Positions 24,575 through 32,534 of a stretch of 32,534 nt of DNA are shown here, piece after piece. Source of the DNA: Opitutia bacterium (GTDB lineage Bacteria > Verrucomicrobiota > Verrucomicrobiia > Opitutales > Opitutaceae); the NCBI GenBank assembly GCA_947461205.1, contig CANHJG010000056.1:1-32534 (forward strand). The letters are read 5' to 3'. The position numbers and the translations under genes were made by a program. The notes under the pieces are model-generated. The model searched no databases. It saw nothing but the letters and a program-made list of their open reading frames with translations, and was not told the origin of the DNA. How positions within the stretch are numbered: position 1 is the stretch's first letter; each line of letters starts with the position of its first letter.

Positions 24575-27292
24575 TCACGGTGCCGTGGCGCCGGGCACGC
24601 GGTGGATCGTGCCCGTGATCACACGGCTGACCTCGGCCCCGGTCGCGTCCTGCACGCGGCACGTCAACTCAATGATGGTGGCCGGCGCGAGCTTCGGGAG
24701 GGTGAGGCGGAGTTTGCGTGGGTCGGCGAGGACTTCGGCGCGGGTGACGGCGAGCGCGTGTTCGTTCACGCGCGGGCTGCCGTAGCTGGCGCTGCGTTTC
24801 AGCTCCCAGACTTTGACCCCGTACCGGGCGGCGTCCGTGGCACTGGCGGCCGTCAACGGTTCGCTGAAGGTGAGCTCGATGCCGCCGGGGATGATGCGCC
24901 ACGCCGTGGGCAGCGCGGCGGGTTTTCCGGTGGGGCGCAGACGGTAAAAACCGCCTTCCTGCTCGGTCTGCGAGGTCGCCCAAGCGGAGAGGCCGGCGAG
25001 GTAGAGCTGGCCGTTGGTCGGATGCACGCGACCGCGCATAATCCCCGTGGGGAAATCCGGAATCGGCAGGCGGCAGAGCGCGCCTTGCGCGGTGTCGCCG
25101 GTGCCGTCGGCGACGACGATTTCGATGCGGCCCTGGCCGTAGGAGAGATTGAGGAGCGCGCCGTCGAGGGTGCCCCATTTTTCGCTGTTGATCCAAACGA
25201 GTTCGGCGGGCGAGCGGTCGATGGCTTTGTCCACCCAGAGCAGCGGCGGCGCCATCGCGGTGTCGGCTGTATCGGCGGGGGCACCGTAGCTCCACATGTT
25301 GCCGAAAAACTTTCCGGGCGTGACGCGGTTGATGCGGTTCATCGGCATCCAGTGGCCTTCCTGGTCGGTGACGAAGAAAGAGCCGTCGGGGTTGAGGCAC
25401 ACGCCGTTGGCGGCGCGAAAACCGTTGGCGAGAATTTCGGTCTTCGCGCCGTCAGCGGAAATTTTCAACAACGTCCCGTGCTGCGGGACGAGGGCGGTGC
25501 GGGCGTGGCGGGCACTCTTGGCGTAATAGAAATTTCCGGCGGCATCGGTCTGCAGGCCCATCGCGAATTCGTGGAAGTGATCGGTGACTTGGTGGTCACT
25601 GTTCACGTTCTCGTAGAAATCAGTCTCACCGTCGCCGTTGAGGTCGCGCAAGACGACGAGCTGGTCGCGGCAGGTGACGAAAATCTCGGAGCCGCGGAGC
25701 TTGATGCCGAGCGGTTGGAAGAGACCCGAGGCGATGCGCGTCCACGCGACCGTATCGGTGGCACCATCGATGCCGTCGACGCGCCACACATCGCCGTCCC
25801 AAGTGCAGACCACGGCCTGCTTGCCGCCGGGGAGAAAATCGATGCCGCCCGGCCGCACGCGGGCGCGCCACGGATTGCTCTGCGGTAAGGTGAAGCGCTC
25901 CCACGCAAACGCGCCCTTCGCCTCGCTGCGCACGATGGGCGTATCGATTTTCTCCGGCCAATGCGCGGGGCTGCCGCGCGTGAACGCCGCGAGGTCGCGC
26001 GGCACGGCGGCGGGTTTTTCGAACCCGATCGTGCCGGCCTTCGCCAGGCGGAGCGCGAGGCGGACGGGCGTGGCAGACGCGGGGATTTTCAACGTGATGA
26101 AGCGTTCGTCGCCCGCGAGCACGAGCGCGGCCGGTCCGGTCAGCGCGACGGCGGTGCCGGCGTTGGCGACGCGCACGAGAAGATCGCGGGAGGATTGACC
26201 GATGTTGAGCGTGCGGACGAAGACGGGGTGCGCGGCAAGGGATTCGAGATCGTGGCTTTCGAGGATCGCGGCGTCCCCAACGGTGTAGGCAATCACGGCC
26301 CGTTCGCCGGCGCGGTAGAGGCCGCGGTAGCGCTGCCAGGCGCGCGGCAGCGAACCGTAGCGCCGACCATCGGGGCCGACGAAGCGCGGGTCGTCGAAGG
26401 TTCCGGTGGCGGGATTGGCCCAACCGGGGCCGTCGGCGGTTTCGAATTGAAGATCGCCGATCGTGCGCGGATGGACGACGTGGCGGCTGTTGAAGTTGAT
26501 CCCCTCCCAATCGATAAAGCCCTCGCCCGTCCAAGCGCCAGCGACCCGCAGCGTGTCATGTTCGAAGACGAGCCACGCCTGACCGGACGAGATGCCCCCG
26601 GGGCCGGCGTCAAGGCGGACGGCGATGCCCTTGTAGGCGAGATTGGCACCGGGTATGATCGTATCGAGCGCGTTGCCGGGCAGCTTGGTCGCGGCGGCGC
26701 GCCGGGCGTTGTCGGCGAGTTCAAACGTACCGATGAGAAACGGACCGTAGTCCATGTCGCGCCACGGCTCGCGCTTCACGGGCGTGGGACCGACGGAGTC
26801 GCCCTTCGGCAGCCCGGCGAGATAGGCGTCGGTGACGGCGGCGTACTGCGACGGGTTGTTTTTGGCGAGGAAGGTCTCGCGGATGTAGTGAATGACGTCG
26901 TACTTCTCGCGCGGGACGAGCTGCGGCTGCGGGGCCATGAGGCGCCACCCGCGGGTGAGCGTCTGGTACATCGTGTGCGGGTCGGCACCGTGAGAGAATT
27001 TACCCTCGGCGAAACGCAGGGCGTTGGGGATGGAGCCGGGGAGATTGAGGTCACCGTGGCAGGCGTGGCAGACGAGCTGGTAGATTTTCTCGCCGCGCGC
27101 GACCGCAGCTTTGTTCCCGCTGCGGATCAGGCCGGCGTGGTCGATCGTCTTCTCGTAGTCGGGCAAGGCCGATTCCGGCAGCAGCGGCGCGCCCGGGGGA
27201 AGACCCGCGTCTTGGGCGGGGGCGAGGGTGGCGGCGCAGGCCAGGCCCATCCAAAAAGAAAAATGAGCCGCGACAGAGTGGAGGGATAACAT
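24575..27292 (-). CDS. Exported cytochrome c / DUF6797 / beta-propeller fusion protein
   Basis: A 905-aa secreted protein with signal peptide about 1-27 (FSFWMGLACAATLAPAQ). A class I cytochrome c domain follows: KIYQLVCHACHGDLNLPG, with the heme motif CHACH at 75-79 and a likely axial Met119 in WRLMAPQPQ. The middle part (about 165-420) resembles DUF6797 (DYGPFLIGTFEL, AWTGEGFIDWEGINFNSRH). From about 500 to 760 it has NHL/sugar-dehydrogenase-like beta-propeller features (GGIDFLPGGKQAVVCTWDGD, ANGVCLNPDGSFFVTDQEGH). The C-terminus is an Ig-like domain. Such proteins are typical of Verrucomicrobiota and Planctomycetota and are predicted periplasmic oxidoreductases passing electrons to heme; the substrate is unknown. 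ATG at 27292 is chosen because the preceding frame is arginine-rich and the signal peptide starts here. Confidence 0.85.
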   Translation of the reverse strand: MLSLHSVAAHFSFWMGLACAATLAPAQDAGLPPGAPLLPESALPDYEKTIDHAGLIRSGNKAAVARGEKIYQLVCHACHGDLNLPGSIPNALRFAEGKFSHGADPHTMYQTLTRGWRLMAPQPQLVPREKYDVIHYIRETFLAKNNPSQYAAVTDAYLAGLPKGDSVGPTPVKREPWRDMDYGPFLIGTFELADNARRAAATKLPGNALDTIIPGANLAYKGIAVRLDAGPGGISSGQAWLVFEHDTLRVAGAWTGEGFIDWEGINFNSRHVVHPRTIGDLQFETADGPGWANPATGTFDDPRFVGPDGRRYGSLPRAWQRYRGLYRAGERAVIAYTVGDAAILESHDLESLAAHPVFVRTLNIGQSSRDLLVRVANAGTAVALTGPAALVLAGDERFITLKIPASATPVRLALRLAKAGTIGFEKPAAVPRDLAAFTRGSPAHWPEKIDTPIVRSEAKGAFAWERFTLPQSNPWRARVRPGGIDFLPGGKQAVVCTWDGDVWRVDGIDGATDTVAWTRIASGLFQPLGIKLRGSEIFVTCRDQLVVLRDLNGDGETDFYENVNSDHQVTDHFHEFAMGLQTDAAGNFYYAKSARHARTALVPQHGTLLKISADGAKTEILANGFRAANGVCLNPDGSFFVTDQEGHWMPMNRINRVTPGKFFGNMWSYGAPADTADTAMAPPLLWVDKAIDRSPAELVWINSEKWGTLDGALLNLSYGQGRIEIVVADGTGDTAQGALCRLPIPDFPTGIMRGRVHPTNGQLYLAGLSAWATSQTEQEGGFYRLRPTGKPAALPTAWRIIPGGIELTFSEPLTAASATDAARYGVKVWELKRSASYGSPRVNEHALAVTRAEVLADPRKLRLTLPKLAPATIIELTCRVQDATGAEVSRVITGTIHRVPGATAP

Positions 27293-27675
27293 GAGCGTGG
27301 TGGGGCCGGAACGACAGCGGAGGTGCGTCTTTGCTGTCCGACCGGAGCCCGTCCAACAAGCCAAAGATCGTCGCCAGTGGCTTGTGGTCCGGGAGGTCGC
27401 GCGGCCAGCGCCCGCTCCTTCCTCCCGGGACCGCACCGGCCCGATGATCGACTCCCTGCACCTGATTTTTCCGAGGACGACCAAGGTCTTGCGAACTCGC
27501 AGAAAATCCCGCCCCCGGGCAAGGACCGCTCCCCCCGGAGCGCCCCCCACAACCTGTCCTCCGCACCGGCACGGCGGGTCGAAGCAATTTCCCGGCGCCC
27601 CACCGATCGCCGCACGGGCAACCCACGAAAACCCCGCCGCCCGCCGCGCCCGGTCCAGCCGCTCCGCCCAAAAAC
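27293..27675. other. Intergenic region, nothing recognised
   Basis: These 383 bases separate the cytochrome c fusion gene from the slyD-type gene, both on the minus strand. Open frames cross it, but translations are low-complexity (Arg/Pro/Gly-rich) without start signals or domains. No terminator after the isomerase gene and no clear promoter for the cytochrome gene was seen. Confidence 0.6.
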
Positions 27676-28176
27676 TCAGTGACAGCCGCAGCCCTCGCCG
27701 CACCCGCCACCGCCCGCACCGCCGCCGTGCGCGTGCCCGTGGCTCAGCTCCTCCGCTGTGGCCTCACGTGCGCCCACGACTTCGACGTCGAACGTCAACG
27801 CCACGCCCGCCAGCGGATGGTTCCCGTCGAGCAAGACTTCGTCGCCCTCGACACCGACCACCGTCACGACCGGGGCCTGCCGATCTTCACCCGTGCGAAA
27901 CGTCTCGCCGATCTGCACCGCGCCGTCGACCGGCAGCAGGGCGCGTTTCACGCGTTGCACCTGCTCGGGATCGCGTTCCCCGTAGGCTTCGGCTGCGGGC
28001 ACCTCCACGCGGGTTTTCGCTCCGGCCACGACGGTGCGCAGCCGCTGGTCGAGCCCGTCGATGATCTGTCCGGCACCCTCCAAATAGGACACCGGCGGAT
28101 TGCCCGCCGAGGAATCGAGTACGCGACCCTCAGGGTCGCGCAAGGTGTAGTGGAAGGTAACAACGCGGCGGTTCAT
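27676..28176 (-). CDS. slyD: FKBP-type peptidyl-prolyl isomerase, SlyD-like
   Basis: A 166-aa protein with SlyD architecture: FKBP strands (VVTFHYTLRDPEGRVLDSS, YLEGAGQIIDGLDQRL), the insert-in-flap chaperone domain (about 70-120, AYGERDPEQVQ, DGNHPLAGVALTFDVEV), and a metal-binding His/Cys-rich tail (HGHAHGGGAGGGGCG to CGCH at the end). SlyD folds proteins at prolines in the cytoplasm and binds nickel through the tail, serving hydrogenase or urease maturation in some bacteria; neither system is in view. Its ATG (28176-28174) overlaps the stop of the permease gene upstream as ATGA, indicating translational coupling. The larger frame extending upstream inside the permease gene is a shadow. Confidence 0.9.
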   Translation of the reverse strand: MNRRVVTFHYTLRDPEGRVLDSSAGNPPVSYLEGAGQIIDGLDQRLRTVVAGAKTRVEVPAAEAYGERDPEQVQRVKRALLPVDGAVQIGETFRTGEDRQAPVVTVVGVEGDEVLLDGNHPLAGVALTFDVEVVGAREATAEELSHGHAHGGGAGGGGCGEGCGCH

Positions 28177-30809
28177 GTTTCGTTTCGCAGGACTTCGAGA
28201 GGGGGATGGTCGGCGACACCCCGGTTGGCAAGCAAGCCCGTGATGACCGTGACCGCCACCGCCGCCGCCATCGAGGCGAGCAGGGCCGGCACCGGGAGCG
28301 ACACGCTCGTCTTGAAAACATAGTGCGCGAGCAACGCGTTGCCCGCGATCGCCAGCACGCCGCCCGTCACGGTCGCCAGCACGCCGAGCACGGCGTATTC
28401 CACCAGCTGGATTTGCGTCAACTGGCGTCGCGTCGCCCCCAGCGTGCGCAGCAACACGGTCTCTTTGATGCGTTGAAACCGCCCGGTCAGAATCGCCCCC
28501 ACGAGCACCACAATGCCCGTCACCACCGTGAAGCCCGCCATGAACGTGATCACAAACGCCACCTTGGCGAAAATGCCGTCGAAGGTCTGGAGGATCAGCG
28601 CGAGATCGATCGCGGAGATGCCCGGCAGCTCGCGCGCCACCGCCGCCTGCGCGCGCGCGGCGTCGGCCGGGGTGGCGGCCCGCACCGCCGCCGCGAAGGT
28701 TTTCGGGGCCGGTTCCAGCACACCTTCCGGAAACAACACGAAGAAATTCGGCTGCATCCGCTGCCACTCCACCGTGCGGAAACTCGCGACATAGGTCCGC
28801 ATCGGCACGCCTTGCACGTCGAACACGATCTCGTCGCCCAGCGCGAGTTGCAGGTCCTTCGCGAGCCCTTCCTCCACCGACACCGGCACGCGCGGCTCGC
28901 CCGCTTTCGCCCGGCCGATCCACTGCCCCGCCGAGATTTTTTCGGTTTCGTCGATCTTACCCCGGTAACTCGAGCGGTATTCGCGCGTGAGCGTCCATGA
29001 CGGAATGCGTCCGCTGTCGCGCGCTGGCTGGCTGGCATTCGCTCCGCCCCCAAACCGCGCCGCCAACCCGCCGCCTTTGCCGCCCTTCGCCTCCTTAGCG
29101 GCCCCCGCCCGCGTCAGCACTTTCGTTTCATCCTGCAACAGCTCCGCGACGGGTTGCCCTCGGATCGACGCGATCTTCATCGTCACGATCGGCGCCGAAA
29201 CCGTGATCGGCGTGCCGGTATCTTTCAAAATTTTCTCCAGCTGCGGATACTGGTCGTCCTGCACGTCGAAGAACATCAGGTTCGGCCGCGCCCCGGCACC
29301 CACGCCCATGATCTTGTCGAGGATCGTCGCCCGCACGAGCACGAGGTTGATCATCAAAAACGTGCCGAGCCCCAGCGAGAGGAGCAGCAGCACGGTGCGG
29401 TTGTTCGGCCGATGAAGATTCGCGAGCCCCTGCCGCACGACGTAGGTCAGCGGCTTGCGCGGCACGAATTTTTTCGCCGCCCACGACACGAGCTTCGCTA
29501 GGCCGCCGAGCAAACCGAAGCCCAGCGCCATCATCCCCGTGAAGCCGAGGCCCGTCTGCCAGTGCCCCGTCTGCAAAATCGCGAAACCCAGCACCGCCGC
29601 CGTAATCGCCACGTAAACCACCGGTGTCAGCGGGTCCAGCCGCGCGGTCTCGCCGAGCGCCGAGCGCAAAGCCACGAGCGGCGACACGCGCCGCACCGTC
29701 AGCAACGGCAGCAGCGTAAACAGCACGCAGATCACGAGGCCCGCCGCCGCGCCCTTCGCGAGCGAGGCCCACGCGATGAACAGCTCCACCTCGAACGGCA
29801 GAAAATCCTTCATCACCACCGGCAGCACAAACTGCACGGCCACCCCCAGCGCCGCCCCCACCGCCGAGCCGACCACGCCGAGCCCGATGCCTTGCACCAG
29901 ATAGATGGCAAACCCGGTGCGGCCGCTCGCGCCGAGGCAGCGCAGCACCGCGACGGTCGCGACCTTCTGCTTGATGTAGACATGCACCGCGCTCGCCACC
30001 CCCACCGCCCCGAGAAACAGCGCGACAAATCCGACCAAACTCAGGAACGAATAGATGTCCTTGAGCGTCGTTCCAAGCTGGCGCTTGCGCTCTTCGACGG
30101 TGTCAAACTGGAAGCGCGCGCCCTGGAATCGCTCCTTCATTGTCCGGGCGAGGGCGTCGCCATCCACACCCGGCCGCAGCTTAAGGTGCACGCGGTGCCG
30201 CGCGAAGCCGTCTTTTTTCAGCAGGCCGGTCGCCTCCATCGCCGCCGGGGAGATGAACACCCGCGGCGAAAACAGCGCGATCACTGCCGCGTCGCCCGGA
30301 ATCTTTTTCAACGCGCCCGCCACCTTGAAGGTGCCCGCGCCGAGCCGCACTTCGTCCCCCACCTGCACACCGAACTGCACGAGGAGCGTTTCCTCAAGCA
30401 GGGCCGATTGGCCGTCGGCCAACTGCGCCAGCGCGCCCGCGGGCGTCGTCACCAGCTCGCCGTAAAACGGAAATCCGCCCGACATCGCGACGAGCTGGAC
30501 CAGCTTCCGCTCGCCGGCGCCTTTCGTGAAATTGAGCTGGGTGGCAAACGCCACCTCCGTCGCAACTTCACCGCCGACGCCGCGAAAATACTTCATGGCC
30601 TCTTCGTCAAACGGCTTGCGTGCCGTGACCGCGAGATCGGAGCCGAGGAGGGACTTCGTCTGCAGCTCGACCGTGCGACGCAGATTTTCGCCCATCGACC
30701 CGATGCCCGTGAGCGCGGCGATTCCGAGGACGATCGACAGGGAGAACAGCGCCAACCGCCGCCGCGAAGCCCGCGAATCCCGCCAGGCCATTTTGAGGAT
30801 GAAATTCAT
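28173..30809 (-). CDS. ybbP: YbbP-like ABC transporter permease (double FtsX)
   Basis: An 878-aa protein, slightly longer than E. coli YbbP (about 800). Layout: N-terminal helix (about 20-40), extracytoplasmic MacB-PCD-like domain, FtsX triple-helix block (about 255-380, with the loop YIKQKVATVAVLRCLGASGR), two central helices (about 395-450), second extracytoplasmic domain (about 480-720), and a second FtsX block at the C-terminus (loop RFQRIKETVLLRTLGATRRQ). It begins MNFILKMAWRDSRASRRR, the usual start. A Gly/Lys-rich stretch (AKGGKGGGLAARFGGGANAS) in the second domain looks like a flexible insertion. It pairs with the ATPase encoded 19 bases upstream. The role of YbbAP is not fully settled; mechanotransmission or lipid-related export is inferred from the MacB/LolCDE kinship. 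Confidence 0.9.
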   Translation of the reverse strand: MNFILKMAWRDSRASRRRLALFSLSIVLGIAALTGIGSMGENLRRTVELQTKSLLGSDLAVTARKPFDEEAMKYFRGVGGEVATEVAFATQLNFTKGAGERKLVQLVAMSGGFPFYGELVTTPAGALAQLADGQSALLEETLLVQFGVQVGDEVRLGAGTFKVAGALKKIPGDAAVIALFSPRVFISPAAMEATGLLKKDGFARHRVHLKLRPGVDGDALARTMKERFQGARFQFDTVEERKRQLGTTLKDIYSFLSLVGFVALFLGAVGVASAVHVYIKQKVATVAVLRCLGASGRTGFAIYLVQGIGLGVVGSAVGAALGVAVQFVLPVVMKDFLPFEVELFIAWASLAKGAAAGLVICVLFTLLPLLTVRRVSPLVALRSALGETARLDPLTPVVYVAITAAVLGFAILQTGHWQTGLGFTGMMALGFGLLGGLAKLVSWAAKKFVPRKPLTYVVRQGLANLHRPNNRTVLLLLSLGLGTFLMINLVLVRATILDKIMGVGAGARPNLMFFDVQDDQYPQLEKILKDTGTPITVSAPIVTMKIASIRGQPVAELLQDETKVLTRAGAAKEAKGGKGGGLAARFGGGANASQPARDSGRIPSWTLTREYRSSYRGKIDETEKISAGQWIGRAKAGEPRVPVSVEEGLAKDLQLALGDEIVFDVQGVPMRTYVASFRTVEWQRMQPNFFVLFPEGVLEPAPKTFAAAVRAATPADAARAQAAVARELPGISAIDLALILQTFDGIFAKVAFVITFMAGFTVVTGIVVLVGAILTGRFQRIKETVLLRTLGATRRQLTQIQLVEYAVLGVLATVTGGVLAIAGNALLAHYVFKTSVSLPVPALLASMAAAVAVTVITGLLANRGVADHPPLEVLRNET

Positions 30810-30828
30810 GCGAAGGAGGTGCCCGCCC

Positions 30829-31518
<690 letters not shown>

Positions 31519-31531
31519 CATGGGTGCCGCC

Positions 31532-31556
31532 CACGAAAGACACGAACGACACAAAA
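31532..31556. repeat. Short imperfect tandem repeat between ybbA and tesA
   Basis: ACGAAAGACAC (31533-31543) and ACGAACGACAC (31542-31552) overlap to form an imperfect 9-base tandem, followed by an A-rich end. It fills the divergent promoter interval. I recall similar ACGAA/GACAC repeats between genes in Verrucomicrobiota and Planctomycetota genomes, but this is memory, not a search. Confidence 0.45.
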
Positions 31557-31562
31557 GCCAGC

Positions 31563-32210
31563 ATGACTCCGCGTTCCCGCCGCAATCCCTTCCGCCTTTT
31601 CGTCGCCGTCGGCTGTGGCTTGGTCACCGCCCTTGTGGCCGCCGCCGAGCCGCGCACCCTCGTCTTCTTCGGCGACAGCCTGACCGCCGGCTACGGGCTC
31701 GAAGATCCCGCCACCCAAGCCTACCCGGCTCTCGTTCAGGAGAAAATCTCGGCGGCCGGCCTCCCGTGGCGGGTCGTCAACGCCGGGCTCAGCGGCGAGA
31801 CCACCGCCGGCGGCGCCCGCCGCATCGACTGGATTCTCCGCCAGCCCGTCGACCTCTTCGTGCTCGCGCTCGGCGGCAACGACGGTCTCCGCGGCATCGA
31901 ACCCGGCATCTCCCGGGCCGCTCTCGCGCGCATTATGGAACGTGTCCGCGAAAAAAATCCCGCCGCCCGCCTCGTCGTCGCCGGCATGATGATGCCCCCG
32001 ATGCTCGGGGCCGACTATACCCGCGAATTTTCTGCCCTGTATCCCGAACTCGCGAAAAAATACTCCGCCACCCTCATCCCCTTCCTGCTCGCCGGCGTCG
32101 GCGGCGACCCCGCCCTGAATCAGGACGACCAGATCCACCCGACGGCCCGCGGCCACGCCTTGGTGGCCGAAACCGTCTGGCGCGCGATCCAACCGCTGCT
32201 CACCCCATAA
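31563..32210 (+). CDS. tesA: TesA-like SGNH esterase/lysophospholipase
   Basis: A 215-aa exported SGNH hydrolase. The signal peptide is about 1-28 (LFVAVGCGLVTALVAAAE). Catalytic blocks are GDSLTAGYG (Ser39), GLSGETTAGG (Gly77), GGNDGLRG (Asn106) and DDQIHPTARGH (Asp189, His192), all four intact and spaced as in E. coli TesA (208 aa). It acts in the periplasm as thioesterase, esterase and lysophospholipase L1. ATG at 31563 is chosen over an upstream GTG because it starts the basic n-region of the signal peptide. Its divergent position to ybbA-ybbP is the same as in E. coli. An imperfect inverted repeat (ATAAGG...CCTTAT) spans its stop codon. Confidence 0.92.
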   Translation: MTPRSRRNPFRLFVAVGCGLVTALVAAAEPRTLVFFGDSLTAGYGLEDPATQAYPALVQEKISAAGLPWRVVNAGLSGETTAGGARRIDWILRQPVDLFVLALGGNDGLRGIEPGISRAALARIMERVREKNPAARLVVAGMMMPPMLGADYTREFSALYPELAKKYSATLIPFLLAGVGGDPALNQDDQIHPTARGHALVAETVWRAIQPLLTP

Positions 32211-32267
32211 GGGCGGCCGCCTTATCGTCGCCCGCTCCTGGCCCTGATTTCTCGGCCGCTCACCGCC

Positions 32268-32534
32268 GTGCACGCCGCACCGCTGCGTTTGCCCGTCAGC
32301 ACACACCTAGGGGCCTCCACGACCTTGGCGGAGTATATCGCCCGCGCCTCCACGCCCACCCACGGAATCGACTCGTCGCGGCACGAGGCCCAGTTCACCG
32401 CCAGCGTTCTCACCCGCCTCAACCGCGACCTCGACTGCCTGAGCGCCGCCACCCTCGCCGCCCGCTGCCGAACTCCCGCCCAGTCTCCCCGTCTTCCGCG
32501 TCTTCCGCGTCTTCCCCTCTTCCCCGTCTTCGCC
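32268..32534 (+). CDS. Possible partial gene at right edge, unknown
   Basis: The frame from GTG 32268 stays open to the window end (89 codons). It reads plausibly in the middle (LGASTTLAEYIARASTPTHG, then HEAQFTASVLTRLNRDLDCL) with neighbour-like codon use, but it ends in PRLPRLPRLPLFP, which is a 9-base DNA repeat. No family was recognised and the start is uncertain. It may be the beginning of a gene, a remnant, or chance. Confidence 0.3.
   Translation, partial: MHAAPLRLPVSTHLGASTTLAEYIARASTPTHGIDSSRHEAQFTASVLTRLNRDLDCLSAATLAARCRTPAQSPRLPRLPRLPLFPVFA
32490..32534. repeat. 9-bp pyrimidine-rich tandem repeat at right edge
   Basis: Units CGTCTTCCG (32490-32498), CGTCTTCCG (32499-32507) and CGTCTTCCC (32508-32516) are followed by degenerate copies to the window end. 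It is almost pure pyrimidine on the plus strand. Its complement (GGAAGACGGG) is similar to the GGAGAACGGG unit at 14104-14134, so both may belong to one family of low-complexity repeats. Confidence 0.65.

Noticed and set aside
25961-27289. 442-codon plus-strand frame opposite the cytochrome c fusion gene
   Set aside because: Shadow frame; the minus strand has a signal peptide and heme motif.

Overview
The window is about 32.5 kb of GC-rich bacterial chromosome, densely coded on both strands. The gene content suggests a Verrucomicrobiota member, most likely Opitutaceae. The pointers are a large TonB-dependent receptor with the plug style common there, a cytochrome c/DUF6797/beta-propeller fusion protein, a polyphosphate glucokinase, Tat-exported enzymes and short purine/pyrimidine tandem repeats between genes. 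This placement is inference from remembered family features, not a database result. No rRNA, tRNA, CRISPR array, insertion sequence or phage gene was recognised.

Left end (1-5.9 kb): the 5' end of an ECF sigma factor gene leaves the window on the minus strand and is broken by an in-frame TAA at codon 27. Next is a 61-aa two-helix membrane protein with a textbook intrinsic terminator. Divergent from it runs a plus-strand cluster: LysR regulator, MFS exporter and a long U32-family (RlhA/TrhP-like) Fe-S protein. The MFS and U32 genes are one base apart. A possible small gene follows.

5.9-10.8 kb: a minus-strand two-component operon encodes an AlgB-like sigma54-dependent response regulator followed by a KinB-like membrane histidine kinase. 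A 64-aa membrane protein with its own terminator lies upstream, and a candidate sigma54 promoter lies just before the regulator. A plus-strand adenylate-kinase-like protein with a long C-terminal extension follows.

10.85-15.5 kb: a minus-strand MacAB-type export operon runs adaptor, ATPase, permease, permease. Between 15.5 and 16.4 kb is a gene-poor stretch with decayed coding fragments.

16.4-23.7 kb: five minus-strand genes form a probable operon, in transcription order Tat-exported metallophosphoesterase, TonB-dependent receptor, polyphosphate glucokinase, a second ROK/ASKHA-type kinase-like protein, and an FAD-dependent oxidoreductase. The combination suggests uptake of a phosphorylated or sugar-containing ligand coupled to cytoplasmic phosphorylation. 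It is the best candidate for an undescribed functional unit here, but its substrate cannot be read from sequence.

23.7-27.3 kb: a relic of a discoidin (F5/8 type C) domain, probably the tail of a lost glycoside hydrolase, and an exported cytochrome c/DUF6797/beta-propeller protein. 27.7-32.2 kb: a ybbA-ybbP ABC system divergent from a tesA-type esterase, the same arrangement as in E. coli, with a slyD-type isomerase gene overlapping the end of the permease gene. The right edge holds a possible truncated gene running into a 9-bp pyrimidine repeat.
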